Below are positions 1 to 9,100 of a DNA stretch of 10,613 bases, one piece after another (positions within the stretch are counted from its first letter, which is position 1; each line of letters begins with the position of its first letter). Below the pieces are notes generated by a model. The model was not told the origin of the DNA. It saw only the letters and a list, made by a program, of their open reading frames with translations, and did no database searches. The stretch covers positions 1 to 10,613 of the forward strand of contig CAADYC010000094.1 of the NCBI GenBank assembly GCA_900753165.1. The letters are read 5' to 3'. A program made the position numbers and the translations under genes. The stretch is from Clostridia bacterium. GTDB lineage: Bacteria; Bacillota; Clostridia; TANB77; CAG-508.

Positions 1-49
1 CAAGGTATAAGAAAACAATATATTATTAGAACTTAAACAAATAAAATTC

Positions 50-1681
50 CTATACAATATTAAAAGGAATATCAGACTCACTCGCTAACTTTTGTATATC
101 ATCCTCTGGATTATGAACAACAGCTTGATTTTGAACATCATTTATATATTTAATAAGCATATCCTTACCACAAGCCATTGAAACCAAATTAGAAATTTCC
201 TTTATATTTTCCTGTTTATCCAAAACAGCCTTACCAAAAGCAGTCATACCCTTTTGAAATTTAATTCCTACAGTATTATCATTTATTTGTTCAGCACTTG
301 TATTCATCAAATTTGTATACAAAACAATTTTACCATTTTGTTTTAAATCATTTACAATTTTAGGCCAACTCTTACTCAAATCATTTGAATATTTCTTTGT
401 TGTAGACTGTCTACTAACACTATTATTAACCACATTTTGAGTAATATTTGATTTTGGAATACTACTTCTTACAACATTATTATTAGTATTACCATAAGCA
501 ACATTATTATATGATACAGGATTATTAGCAGTAACAACTTTTCCAGACTTTAAATAATTTTCTATCTTTTCAAGTCGTTCTTCAACATCTCCACCTGTTC
601 CAACTTCCTTACTACACAATTTAATAATTCCAGCTTGAAACATTATAGTTTTCTGTGTTGACCATTTCATATCATTCTCTAAATTTGATAACTCATAAAT
701 TAAATTTACAAGTCTTTCTTTAGTAACCTTATCTGATAAAGATTTTATATTTATAACTTCATCTTCACTATACAATTCTGCTTTTCCTGAAGATTTATAA
801 ATCAAAACATCTTTTACATATTTAATAATTTCCCATAAAAAATTATTTAAATCTTTACCTTGATTTAATATATCATCCATACTAGCTAACGCCTTATCTA
901 TATCATATTCAACAATAGCATCAACTATACTATGTACATAGGTTATTTTTGGAATTCCAACTAAATCTTTAATTTTATCTTCATCAATTTTATTTTCACC
1001 ATCTTGCACACATCTTTCCAAAATTGACAAAGCATCTCTCATTGCCCCTTCAGCCAAAACTGAAATAATTTTTAAAGCACCTTCTGTAACTTCTATGTTA
1101 CTTTCTTTGCAAACAATCTCTAATCTTTTAATAATATCTTCATTTGATATTCTTTTAAAATCAAATCTTTGACATCTTGAAAGAATTGTTGCTGGCAATT
1201 TTTGAGGTTCTGTTGTAGCCAAAATAAATTTAACATGTTCAGGTGGTTCCTCTAATGTTTTTAATAAAGCATTAAAAGCTCCTGGTGAAAGCATATGAAC
1301 CTCATCTATTATATATACTCTATATTTTGCTTTTGTAGGTAAAAAATTAACCTCTTCGCGAATACTTCTAATATCTTCTACACTATTATTTGAAGCTGCA
1401 TCCATTTCCACAATATCTGTAAGTGATCCATTTAATGCACCCTTACAAATTTCACACTCATTACAAGGTTCACCATCTTTTGGATTTAAGCAATTTATTG
1501 CTCTTGCTAAAATTTTTGCAGATGATGTTTTTCCGGTACCACGACCACCATTAAATAAATAAGCATGTCCCACTCTATCTGCCATAATTTGATTTCTTAA
1601 TGTCCTCGTAATATGTTCTTGTCCAACAAGTTCTGAAAATGTAATTGGTCTAAATTTTCTATAAAGAGCTGTGTACCCCAT
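50..1681 (-). CDS. dnaX: DNA polymerase III subunit gamma/tau (clamp loader)
   Basis: This 543-aa AAA+ ATPase loads the sliding beta clamp onto primed DNA and bridges it to the replicative polymerase in the cytoplasm. The N-terminus (MGYTALYRKFRP, then VGQEHI) is typical of bacterial DnaX. Visible motifs are Walker A GGRGTGKT at residues 45-52, zinc-binding cysteines C64, C73, C76 and C79, Walker B IIDEVH at 124-129, the SRC arginine-finger motif at 168-170, and the sensor-2 segment EGAMRDALS around 211-219. A clamp-loader collar domain follows to about 360, then an Asn/Ser-rich linker (about 383-434), then a tau-type C-terminal domain starting near W439. The length is normal for Firmicutes. 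The ATG is supported by an AAAGGATG ribosome-binding site at 1689-1696, 7 bases upstream. No programmed-frameshift signal was evident. The SRP RNA gene lies immediately upstream, as in Bacillus, and its transcript may continue into dnaX. Confidence 0.98.
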   Translation of the reverse strand: MGYTALYRKFRPITFSELVGQEHITRTLRNQIMADRVGHAYLFNGGRGTGKTSSAKILARAINCLNPKDGEPCNECEICKGALNGSLTDIVEMDAASNNSVEDIRSIREEVNFLPTKAKYRVYIIDEVHMLSPGAFNALLKTLEEPPEHVKFILATTEPQKLPATILSRCQRFDFKRISNEDIIKRLEIVCKESNIEVTEGALKIISVLAEGAMRDALSILERCVQDGENKIDEDKIKDLVGIPKITYVHSIVDAIVEYDIDKALASMDDILNQGKDLNNFLWEIIKYVKDVLIYKSSGKAELYSEDEVINIKSLSDKVTKERLVNLIYELSNLENDMKWSTQKTIMFQAGIIKLCSKEVGTGGDVEERLEKIENYLKSGKVVTANNPVSYNNVAYGNTNNNVVRSSIPKSNITQNVVNNSVSRQSTTKKYSNDLSKSWPKIVNDLKQNGKIVLYTNLMNTSAEQINDNTVGIKFQKGMTAFGKAVLDKQENIKEISNLVSMACGKDMLIKYINDVQNQAVVHNPEDDIQKLASESDIPFNIV

Positions 1682-1688
1682 ATTCTCA

Positions 1689-1696
1689 CATCCTTT
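1689..1696 (-). promoter_or_regulatory. Ribosome-binding site of dnaX
   Basis: AAAGGATG on the minus strand matches seven of eight positions of the anti-16S consensus AAAGGAGG and sits 7 bases before the ATG at 1681. It fixes the dnaX start. Confidence 0.75.
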
Positions 1697-1741
1697 ATAT
1701 AAATTTTATATATAGAAAAGCTACATAACTTTCCTAATATA

Positions 1742-1873
1742 GTATAAAATTTAATCCCTCTATAGAGAGCACTCCACATAAAGATTTTCTACTTATTGCT
1801 GCTTCCTTCCGGACCTGACAAGGTTCATAGGTCTCTATTGGATTACCCTCTATACAAAGATTAAATTTTATAC
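1742..1873 (-). repeat. 15-bp inverted repeat enclosing the SRP RNA
   Basis: Positions 1742-1756 and 1859-1873 are perfect reverse complements over 15 bp. They sit just outside the basal helix of the SRP RNA, separated from it by a 4x4 internal loop. The right arm starts at the predicted transcription start. It is therefore most likely a precursor stem of the SRP RNA, perhaps an RNase III substrate, and not a mobile-element repeat. The arm next to dnaX has no following T-tract, so it is not a clear terminator. Confidence 0.8.
1761..1854 (-). ncRNA. ffs: Signal recognition particle RNA, small bacterial type
   Basis: The minus strand carries the nearly invariant SRP core CAGGTCCGGAAGGAAGCAGC, with the GGAA tetraloop at 1807-1810 closed by CC/GG. 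This is the Ffh-binding domain (helix 8) of the RNA that, with Ffh, targets ribosomes making membrane and secreted proteins. The ends given are those of the basal helix: 1845-1854 pairs with 1761-1770 over 10 bp, including two G-U pairs. No Alu-type extension like that of Bacillus scRNA is seen, so this is the roughly 95-nt class. Outside the core a perfect 15-bp inverted repeat (1742-1756 with 1859-1873) would lengthen the rod across a 4x4 internal loop, so the primary transcript is probably about 132 nt or longer. dnaX follows downstream, a standard Firmicutes neighbourhood. Confidence 0.95.
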
Positions 1874-1880
1874 CTTCTGT

Positions 1881-1909
1881 ATTATATACTGACTTAATAA
1901 AATTATCAA
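1881..1909 (-). promoter_or_regulatory. Sigma-A-type promoter of ffs
   Basis: On the minus strand, TTGATA (1904-1909) and a perfect TATAAT (1881-1886) are separated by exactly 17 bases. Transcription should begin at a G at 1873 or 1874, the base of the 15-bp stem that encloses the SRP RNA. The -35 box lies 7 bases beyond the stop codon of the preceding membrane-protein gene. This is the strongest promoter visible in the window, as expected for an abundant stable RNA, and it may also drive dnaX. Confidence 0.85.
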
Positions 1910-1916
1910 GTATTTT

Positions 1917-2669
1917 TTAAATTCTTTTAAAGATAATATTTTCTAAGTCAGTATTTTCTTTACTTTGAATACCATCATCAACAACATTTCCAATTGGTAA
2001 TTCTAATTTCATATTAGCTTTATAACTTTTTTTAGAATCTAAATTAATATTAATATCAAATGAAACTTCGAATTTCAAATCATCATTATTAATAGCTAAT
2101 TTTTTTAATAATTCATTGTGATTTATTTCTTCATCTTCATTCGAAATATAATTTCCAATATCCTTAATTGCATATCTAAAAACTATTAAACCACCTTGAT
2201 TAGAAACTTTCATTTCTTTTATGCTAGAATCCATATCACCTTTATATTCTATACTATCTGTCTCATTTTCTTCTGTGTTTTTAAAAATCACGCTATCTAT
2301 ATTAGTATCTGGCTTTAATAGTCTTACTTTTCCAACTTTAGGTCCTTTAATAATATTAAAATTATTCAAAACAACACTAGAAATTGTTTCTGTATATTTA
2401 TAATCCTCATTCTTCTTTATATATAAATATATATCATTATTTTGATTAATTTCTAAATCCCATTTGTTTTGTTCATCATTAACATCTGTTCCATCTACAT
2501 TACTTATAACTGAAATTTTTGATAAATTAAATGGTGGATTTTCTTCTCCTTCAACATGATATTTTAATGATATTACTCCAACTACAAATAATATTGAAAT
2601 AATAATTAAAATTACCATACACATATGAAATTGTTTTATTTTCGTTAATTGTTTTATTTTTTCTTTCAA
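1917..2669 (-). CDS. Single-pass membrane protein of unknown function, 250 aa
   Basis: I do not recognise a named family. The protein has a short basic N-terminus (KEKIKQLTKIKQ), one hydrophobic helix at about residues 16-35, and a roughly 215-residue acidic, Asn-rich, probably beta-strand-rich domain with no cleavage site. It should therefore be an N-terminally anchored protein with its bulk outside the cell. No catalytic motif and almost no cysteine is seen. The start chosen is TTG at 2669, because GGAGG (2675-2679) lies 5 bases upstream of it. The alternative in-frame TTG at 2681 overlaps that Shine-Dalgarno sequence and has none of its own; it would give 254 aa. The tRNA-Arg gene ends about 30 bases upstream with no terminator between, so the gene is probably transcribed from the tRNA promoter. 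The ffs promoter begins right after its stop codon. Confidence 0.85.
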   Translation of the reverse strand: MKEKIKQLTKIKQFHMCMVILIIISILFVVGVISLKYHVEGEENPPFNLSKISVISNVDGTDVNDEQNKWDLEINQNNDIYLYIKKNEDYKYTETISSVVLNNFNIIKGPKVGKVRLLKPDTNIDSVIFKNTEENETDSIEYKGDMDSSIKEMKVSNQGGLIVFRYAIKDIGNYISNEDEEINHNELLKKLAINNDDLKFEVSFDININLDSKKSYKANMKLELPIGNVVDDGIQSKENTDLENIIFKRI

Positions 2670-2674
2670 TTTTC

Positions 2675-2679
2675 CCTCC
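2675..2679 (-). promoter_or_regulatory. Ribosome-binding site deciding a TTG start
   Basis: GGAGG on the minus strand is the only strong Shine-Dalgarno sequence near the start of the 250-aa membrane protein. It places the start at TTG 2669 (5-base spacing) rather than at the in-frame TTG at 2681. Confidence 0.75.
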
Positions 2680-2701
2680 AAATAAATTTACATAAAAATG
2701 G

Positions 2702-2774
<73 letters not shown>

Positions 2775-2791
2775 ATATTCTTATATTTCAT

Positions 2792-2821
2792 ATTTTAACA
2801 CATTTATTATTAATTTGTAAA
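2792..2821 (-). promoter_or_regulatory. Probable promoter of tRNA-Arg
   Basis: On the minus strand, TTTACA (2816-2821) and TAAAAT (2792-2797) are 18 bases apart, each one mismatch from the sigma-A consensus hexamers. The predicted start near 2785 leaves a leader of about 10 bases before the tRNA. In DNA this AT-rich, chance matches are common, but position and spacing fit well. It probably also serves the downstream 250-aa gene. Confidence 0.65.
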
Positions 2822-2839
2822 GAACCTTATATTCAATAA

Positions 2840-3044
2840 TAAATATATATGGAATACCTAAAGTATATAGTTTGAATATATTTTGAATGCGACCAAAATA
2901 GTGTTACAAATCCTTAAGTAAATACTCTAAAGGGTCCTGTATTCGGGGTTTGTTAGAGTATTTACATTAGGATTTGTTAACGTTATGGCGGGAAGCAAAA
3001 AAAAATATGAAAACTATATACTTTAGGTATTCCATATACATTTA
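2840..3044. repeat. Large fold-back element (imperfect palindrome, about 205 bp)
   Basis: The outer arms 2840-2873 and 3011-3044 are reverse complements at 33 of 34 positions, including an unbroken 28-bp run (2846-2873 with 3011-3038). The inner arms 2906-2930 and 2953-2977 match at 23 of 25. Eight more pairs (2898-2905 with 2979-2986) follow past one bulged base; two of these are G-U pairs, which exist only in a plus-strand RNA. Outer and inner stems are separated by a symmetric 24/24-base bubble, and the apical loop is 22 bases (2931-2952). No ORF lies inside, and no T-tract follows either side. It lies between the terminator of the surface-protein gene and the tRNA-Arg promoter. It is either a MITE-like element or a structured RNA; I cannot tell which. 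No certain target-site duplication is visible, because the flanks are AT runs. Confidence 0.85.
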
Positions 3045-3068
3045 CTACTAACCAATAACTTTATTCAT

Positions 3069-3103
3069 AAAAAAGGAATTAAAAGCTAAACTTCTAATTC
3101 CTT
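3069..3103 (-). terminator. Intrinsic terminator of the giant surface-protein gene
   Basis: On the minus strand a 13-bp stem (AAGGAATTAGAAG with CTTTTAATTCCTT, one G-U) closes a 5-base loop and runs directly into a T-tract, 13 bases after the TAG stop codon. It should end the surface-protein transcript and insulate the tRNA region. There is no T-tract on the plus side, so it acts in one direction. Confidence 0.9.
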
Positions 3104-3116
3104 ATATCTAACAAAT

Positions 3117-6100
3117 CTACTTATCTATAACAAATTTCTTAATAAGAACTATTCCAACTCCAAATATTACAATTATACATACAACTATAATTATAGGAGT
3201 AGCATAATTTTTATTTGCACCAGTACTTGGTAAAATTGTAATTGTTTGTGAATCATTTGTATTAAAATGGAAGAATGTATCACTTCCCCAAGTAACCTTA
3301 ACTGGTATTCCCCTTACAGGTCCATCTGGTTTTTCTACTTGTGTTATTTCAGACTTATTATTAAATTCATTATCATCTGTACTTGTAAGTAATTTTGATG
3401 TTTGTAATTTTACAGTATTTACATTATTAGGAGATTTTGGTGTCAATGGTTTTGTTAATTTATCTGTTATATATGGTTTTAATTCATTAATATCCTTACT
3501 ATCTTTTTCACTTGCATTTACATCTTTCAAATGATTCTTATCTGTGCTATTCCATTTATCATCAACTACTGATAAACGACCATCAACATAATCAAGAAGT
3601 TCAGATACTGATATAGTTACTAATTTATCATCTGATGGTATTATTCCATAATCATAATAATCCCAAGTTGTATAATCTAATTCACTAATATTTTTAACTG
3701 TCATAGTATACTCTATTTCTAGTTTTGCACCTTCTATTAATTCATTATCCATTTCTGTTTTTATCAAACCATTATAAGTCTGAGAAGGTTTTTGATTAAT
3801 AGTATATGGATATGTTCCTGTAATTTCTCCATTCTCATCTATTGTAGCATTCACTAAAGTTTGTCCATTTGCTAATGTTATCTTATATCCAGATACCCTT
3901 TTCTTCAACTCTAATTCCTGTTTAGCCCTCTCTACAATACCAAAATCAACATTTTTTATTTCAAATTCTTCTTGTTTTTTAGTTCCATCTGTTACATCAG
4001 TAGGATATTCCACACTCATTTCCATATTAGGTGTAGTTGAATCCATTGTTTTTATTGTAATACTTTCTGAACCACCATGCCATAATTTATTTATTTCATT
4101 TTCAATTGTATTATTTTTAATTTTAGCCATTTGCTCATCAATTGCCATTCTTGTTTGATGGTCATCTAAAGCATCACTTTTTCTTAAATCTCTACTTATT
4201 GTATCATCTCTACTTACTCCATCACTACTATATTCAGAACCTCTGTACCAATATGGTCCTTTAGTTCTATTAACATCATATATAGTTCCTTTATAATATT
4301 GAACTTTATAATGTTCATCTCCCCAAGTATATACTACTACATAGTTTCCAGGAATATAACCTACAAATTCAAAATCTCCATCACCTTTTGTCTTTGTTTC
4401 TGCATTTACAAATGTCTTTAAATTATCATCATATAGCAATGCAATTTGATTTGTTTCTGTATCAATTAATCTTACTGTTACATCATTAACCGTTGTCTCT
4501 CCAGTATCATATTCACCATTACCTTTTCTTGTATCTCCTGTATGTGTTGTATTATCTTTTCCTGTCGAATCTTCAAATACTTTTCCTTTCAAACTTCTTT
4601 GGTCACCAAGTTCTAATTTAAATGTACATGCCGCATCAGTATCATTTTCATATGTATCAGTTCTTCCTGGAATAGCATTACCTGGTACCGAATAGTTATC
4701 AACTACTGCTAAATATGAGTTTGTATCATAATCTTTAAACGTTGTATAAGAATTAATTTCTGCTACATTATTTAAAGCTATGTTTTCATTTGAAACCAAT
4801 GTTTTTCTCCAGTTTCCATCTGGTTCATTATAATTTGTAACTTCAAATTGTAGATATAAATACTCTGTTTCCTCTGGATATACTAATAAATTAGTATTAA
4901 CTATATATTTTGCATAGTCTTGGTTGTACCACATTTTTCCACCTGGAGTACTTAAATCATTTGATACTTTATCTACATCATCATCTATCATCGTTCCAGC
5001 ATTTATCAAATTAAATCTATTATCACAATAATCAACTATACTATTAATTCTTGCTAAATAATTTGATTGATTTTTTAAAGCAATTTTATATGTTGCATAT
5101 ACTTTTAGATTTTTTGAGTCATTATCTTGTTCATAATTTGCATCAGCTTTGTATATTGCTCTAGTATATGTTCCATTATTTTTTTGAAATTTTACATATA
5201 CATCTGAATAAGCAGGATTTACAAAATCAGGGTTACCATATTCATCATATCTTGTTGTCCCATATCTATACACATGTGACCTTCCATTTACTTCAACTCT
5301 TACATTATATAAATCTTTTGTTAAAGCATAATTTGTCTGTTCTTTTTCAGTAATACCTAAATTTATATATCTTATTTCTGACATAGTAGGTTGAAAATCA
5401 TCATATATATTATAACCAGCTTCATCTGTTGATGCAATTACACTCATACCTGAATATGAACTTATTGAACTAACATGATTATTAATATTACTATAATTTA
5501 TATTAATACCATTAACATATAATGATTGACTTCCATTTCCATCCACTGAAGTAAATTTATTATTCAAAATGTCTCTTGTAGAAGTATCGGCTGCCTTTGA
5601 TGTATTATTCTCGTATAAGTTTACTTCAACATCTTCATATTTAAATCCATCATACTCAAATTCAATATGATAATTTCCTTTTTCAAGTTCTCCTAAATTT
5701 ACATTTTTAAATACATATTGTCCACCATTTATTTCTGAATATCCATTATAAGTTCCTGAAGTTGTTTGTTTTACTATACTTCCTGATTTATCCTTTAAAT
5801 ATACTGTTATTCCATTTACTCCACTTTCTTCGCCTTCATCATACTCATCATTTCTTAAGTCCTCTTTTCCACTATGCCCATCTTCCCAAACATATCCTGA
5901 TAATTTAACATATTTCTGTTCATTAGTTAAAACTTGTGTTTCTGAACTACTACGTAATATATTAAATGTTGTTGATGATGTATTACATTCATATCCATAA
6001 TAATTATTTATTACTTCTGTTGCTGTTGCATTATTATCTACATATTCTGCCTCCAATGTCTTACTATCTCCATCTGTCTCTACATTTGTAGCATATAATG

Positions 6101-9100
6101 GATCTGGTAATGAAATATTTGATATAGAAATTATTCCTTCACTATCTGTAAAGAATGTATATGGTGTATCTCCCCATTGATTGTTACTTCCTAAATACAT
6201 TGTTTTTTCTACTTGTTCATATATATTTTTCGTCCATTTATCATAATCATGAGAGTAATATCCTGGATTCCAATGAGTACAAGATACGTGCTTTCCGTTA
6301 TATACATCATAAGCATGAGAATAATATCCTGAATTCCAGTGTTCACATGATTTATGAGCTATTTCAGTTCCTCTAAATTTCCATACTTTTATTTTTGTAC
6401 TAATTGTAAATCCAACATTTTCTAACGGAATTTCTTCATCTCTACTATCAACTTTTTTAATAGTTAATTCGCCATTTGTTGTTACTTTACCTGTTCCCGG
6501 TAATTTTCCTTTTTTAGAACTAGATTTTGGAATTTCTTTTTCTGTTGTTTCTTTTCTATCCCTATTCATTACCTGTGTTGCCTTAGGTGAACCTCCCTTA
6601 CCAACACAAAGTTTACTACACTTCCATATTTCAGTATATTTAGTTTCATATTTTTCAGTTACTTTTAGAGCTTCATCTGTTTTTACAACAACATCCACTT
6701 TAACTATTTTTGTAACTGATTTAGGAATTCTTATATAAAATTCTTTTTGAGATTGTATTTTTATAACATTTCCACTTGCATCAATAATTTTATAATTACT
6801 CAATTGTCCTGAATTAGCGTATACAGTTTTTACTGTTAATTTCCCATTATATTTAACTTTATATGGTCCAACTTTATTATAATTATCATTTAAGTCAGTA
6901 ATACTTGGTTTACCAGAAAGAACCTCAAAAGTTGCTTCACTTCCAGTAGTTTTTGATGATACTTTTTTTGATGAAAAATTCTTAATTCCTGAAAATTTAT
7001 ATATATGATCTTCATGTCCACACAACGCCATACCATCAGAACAATAAAGTTGATCATATGTATGTTTATTCCAGTGATGAACATATTTTCCATCACCATA
7101 TCTTAAATTATATGTAACATTTTTATATTTATCTTCAAGTTTGCTTTGTACCTCTGTTCTAGTTAAAGCTGCTTCCGTATAATTAAAAGTTGACATTATT
7201 CCAACAATTAAAAATGCAAACATAAATAATTTTATATTCTTTTGATTTATTAGTTTATTATCAATTAAAATTTTCAATGATATTAATGTTAATAATATTC
7301 CTAAAATAATTAATGTATATGTAATTGCACCTGTTTTTATAGCAATAATCAATTGTGCTTCTGAATAATCATCTTCATCAGTATTTTTATTTCCAGCTAT
7401 TGAATTAACATCAGCAGTTCCTTTATCATTACTACTTTTAGCTATTTCGGCTCCATTTTTTATTGTTCCTAATGTATTTGATGTTAAATTTTTAGTTAAA
7501 TATAATTTAACACTTTGTGTTTCTCCTGGCTCAATCCTTTTACTAGCTAATACTGATGTCTTTATATTTCCATCACTAGTTTTAAACCAATTTGTGTTTA
7601 ATTCAATATTAAATTCTAATTCAGATGGAATATAATCTATTATTTCATCTACATATCCTGCTATTTCTCCCTCATTTTTTACTTCTATTTGATATTCTAC
7701 AACTATTGTTGTATTAGATATTTGTTTTGCAGGAACTTCAATTTTTGCTAATTTATTAGAATCAAATACTTTTTCAGTTGTATTACCATTATATACCATA
7801 GAGACTTTATTTATTGTTTTATTTAAGCTAAAATCAAATTTTTGTCTAGGTACTAAACCAATATTAATATATTCAATATTGGCAGAATTTACTTGTAATA
7901 TATCAGAAATTGCAACTTTAGAAATATTCCCATCTATATTAACTTCTTTTTCTATTACTTTTGAATTTACCCTTTCATCAACATTTGTCGCTTTATATGG
8001 AGACAATGAATATTGAGAATTATCATATTCAAATAATACTAAATAATTACCATTTGATACATTTGTAAACTTATATTTACCACTATTATCTGTTTCAACT
8101 TCAAAGTTTTTATTATTTTTATCTTTTACAATTTCTCCTGTTTCTGCATTAAATAATTTTACTTTTAAATTTGAATATTTCTCCTCATTTCCACTAATTT
8201 GTCCATCTGAATTTTTATCAATCCAAGCAACACCACTAATATTATATGTTTTGTTTGAATCATCACCTGGTTCTGGGTCTGGAGTAGGATCTGGATTTGG
8301 GTCTGGATCTGGAGTAGGAACTACATCTTCAACCTTAACTATATTATTTTTAATAATATTTGAACTTTTTGTTTTACCATCATATGTTAAATCCATTTTA
8401 TTTGAAATTGGAGTTTTTTCATACACTACCCCTGCCTGTACTTTTATCCATACATTCACACTTTTTCCAGTTGGTATTTCTACATCTACATCAAAATCTG
8501 CATTAATTTCTCCATTTTCATCATCTTCTATATCTTCCGAAAAATCACAAGTTTCTGTTCTTAATACAAATGCTCCATTTTCATCTTCATCAAATGTTTC
8601 ATATTTTGCACTTATTCCTTCAACATTTTCATCAAGAAAATCCTTTAAATTTACAAATACTGAATTTCTAAAATAATTTTCATCAGATACATTCTTTATT
8701 ACAAAATTATAATCAATTGTACTTCCATATGAAACATCTTCACCTTCTCTGTCAGATGTTTGTGTAACTTCAATTGCACTAGTATAAGCCGTTAATCTAT
8801 TCTCATTAGAATAATATACTTTTGTATTTTCTCCTTGTACAACTACTGAATTATTTATATGATATTGATTTGCATTTGGATTTGTTTCATTTAATTTTAC
8901 AAAAATCAATAAATCTGATCTTGAATTAGCCTTTAAACTATCCATTGTAATAGATAATTTTCCATTATTCTCACTTATTTTTCCAGGGAAATCATCTGCA
9001 ACTTCAGTAAATTTAAATTGCTCTGGTAATTGCATTTCAAAATTTAAATTATTAATATCTTTATTCAAATTATTATATAAATATATATCATATACCCAAA

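Noticed and set aside
1..49. Start of the gene usually found after dnaX (ybaB type)
   Set aside because: No start codon with a ribosome-binding site is present in these 49 bases.
1702..1735. Separate dnaX promoter (TTAGGA, 17 bases, TATATA)
   Set aside because: Both hexamers are weak matches in very AT-rich DNA; the ffs promoter upstream is far stronger.
1597..1779. Minus-strand 60-codon reading frame overlapping dnaX and the SRP RNA
   Set aside because: It overlaps the start of dnaX in another frame and the 3' part of a structured RNA, and has no family resemblance.
2840..3044. Integron attC site or CRISPR-like array
   Set aside because: The palindrome is long, but no paired RYYYAAC/GTTRRRY core sites sit at its ends, there is no integrase or cassette, and there are no spaced direct repeats.
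2840..3044. Firm assignment as 6S RNA
   Set aside because: The overall rod-bubble-rod shape is similar, but the outer stem is too perfect, no conserved 6S sequence could be confirmed by eye, and no clear promoter or terminator flanks it.
8251..8676. Plus-strand reading frame rich in Gly and Ser
   Set aside because: It is the complement of the Pro-Asp linker and flanking domain of the surface protein, with no ribosome-binding site; a shadow.
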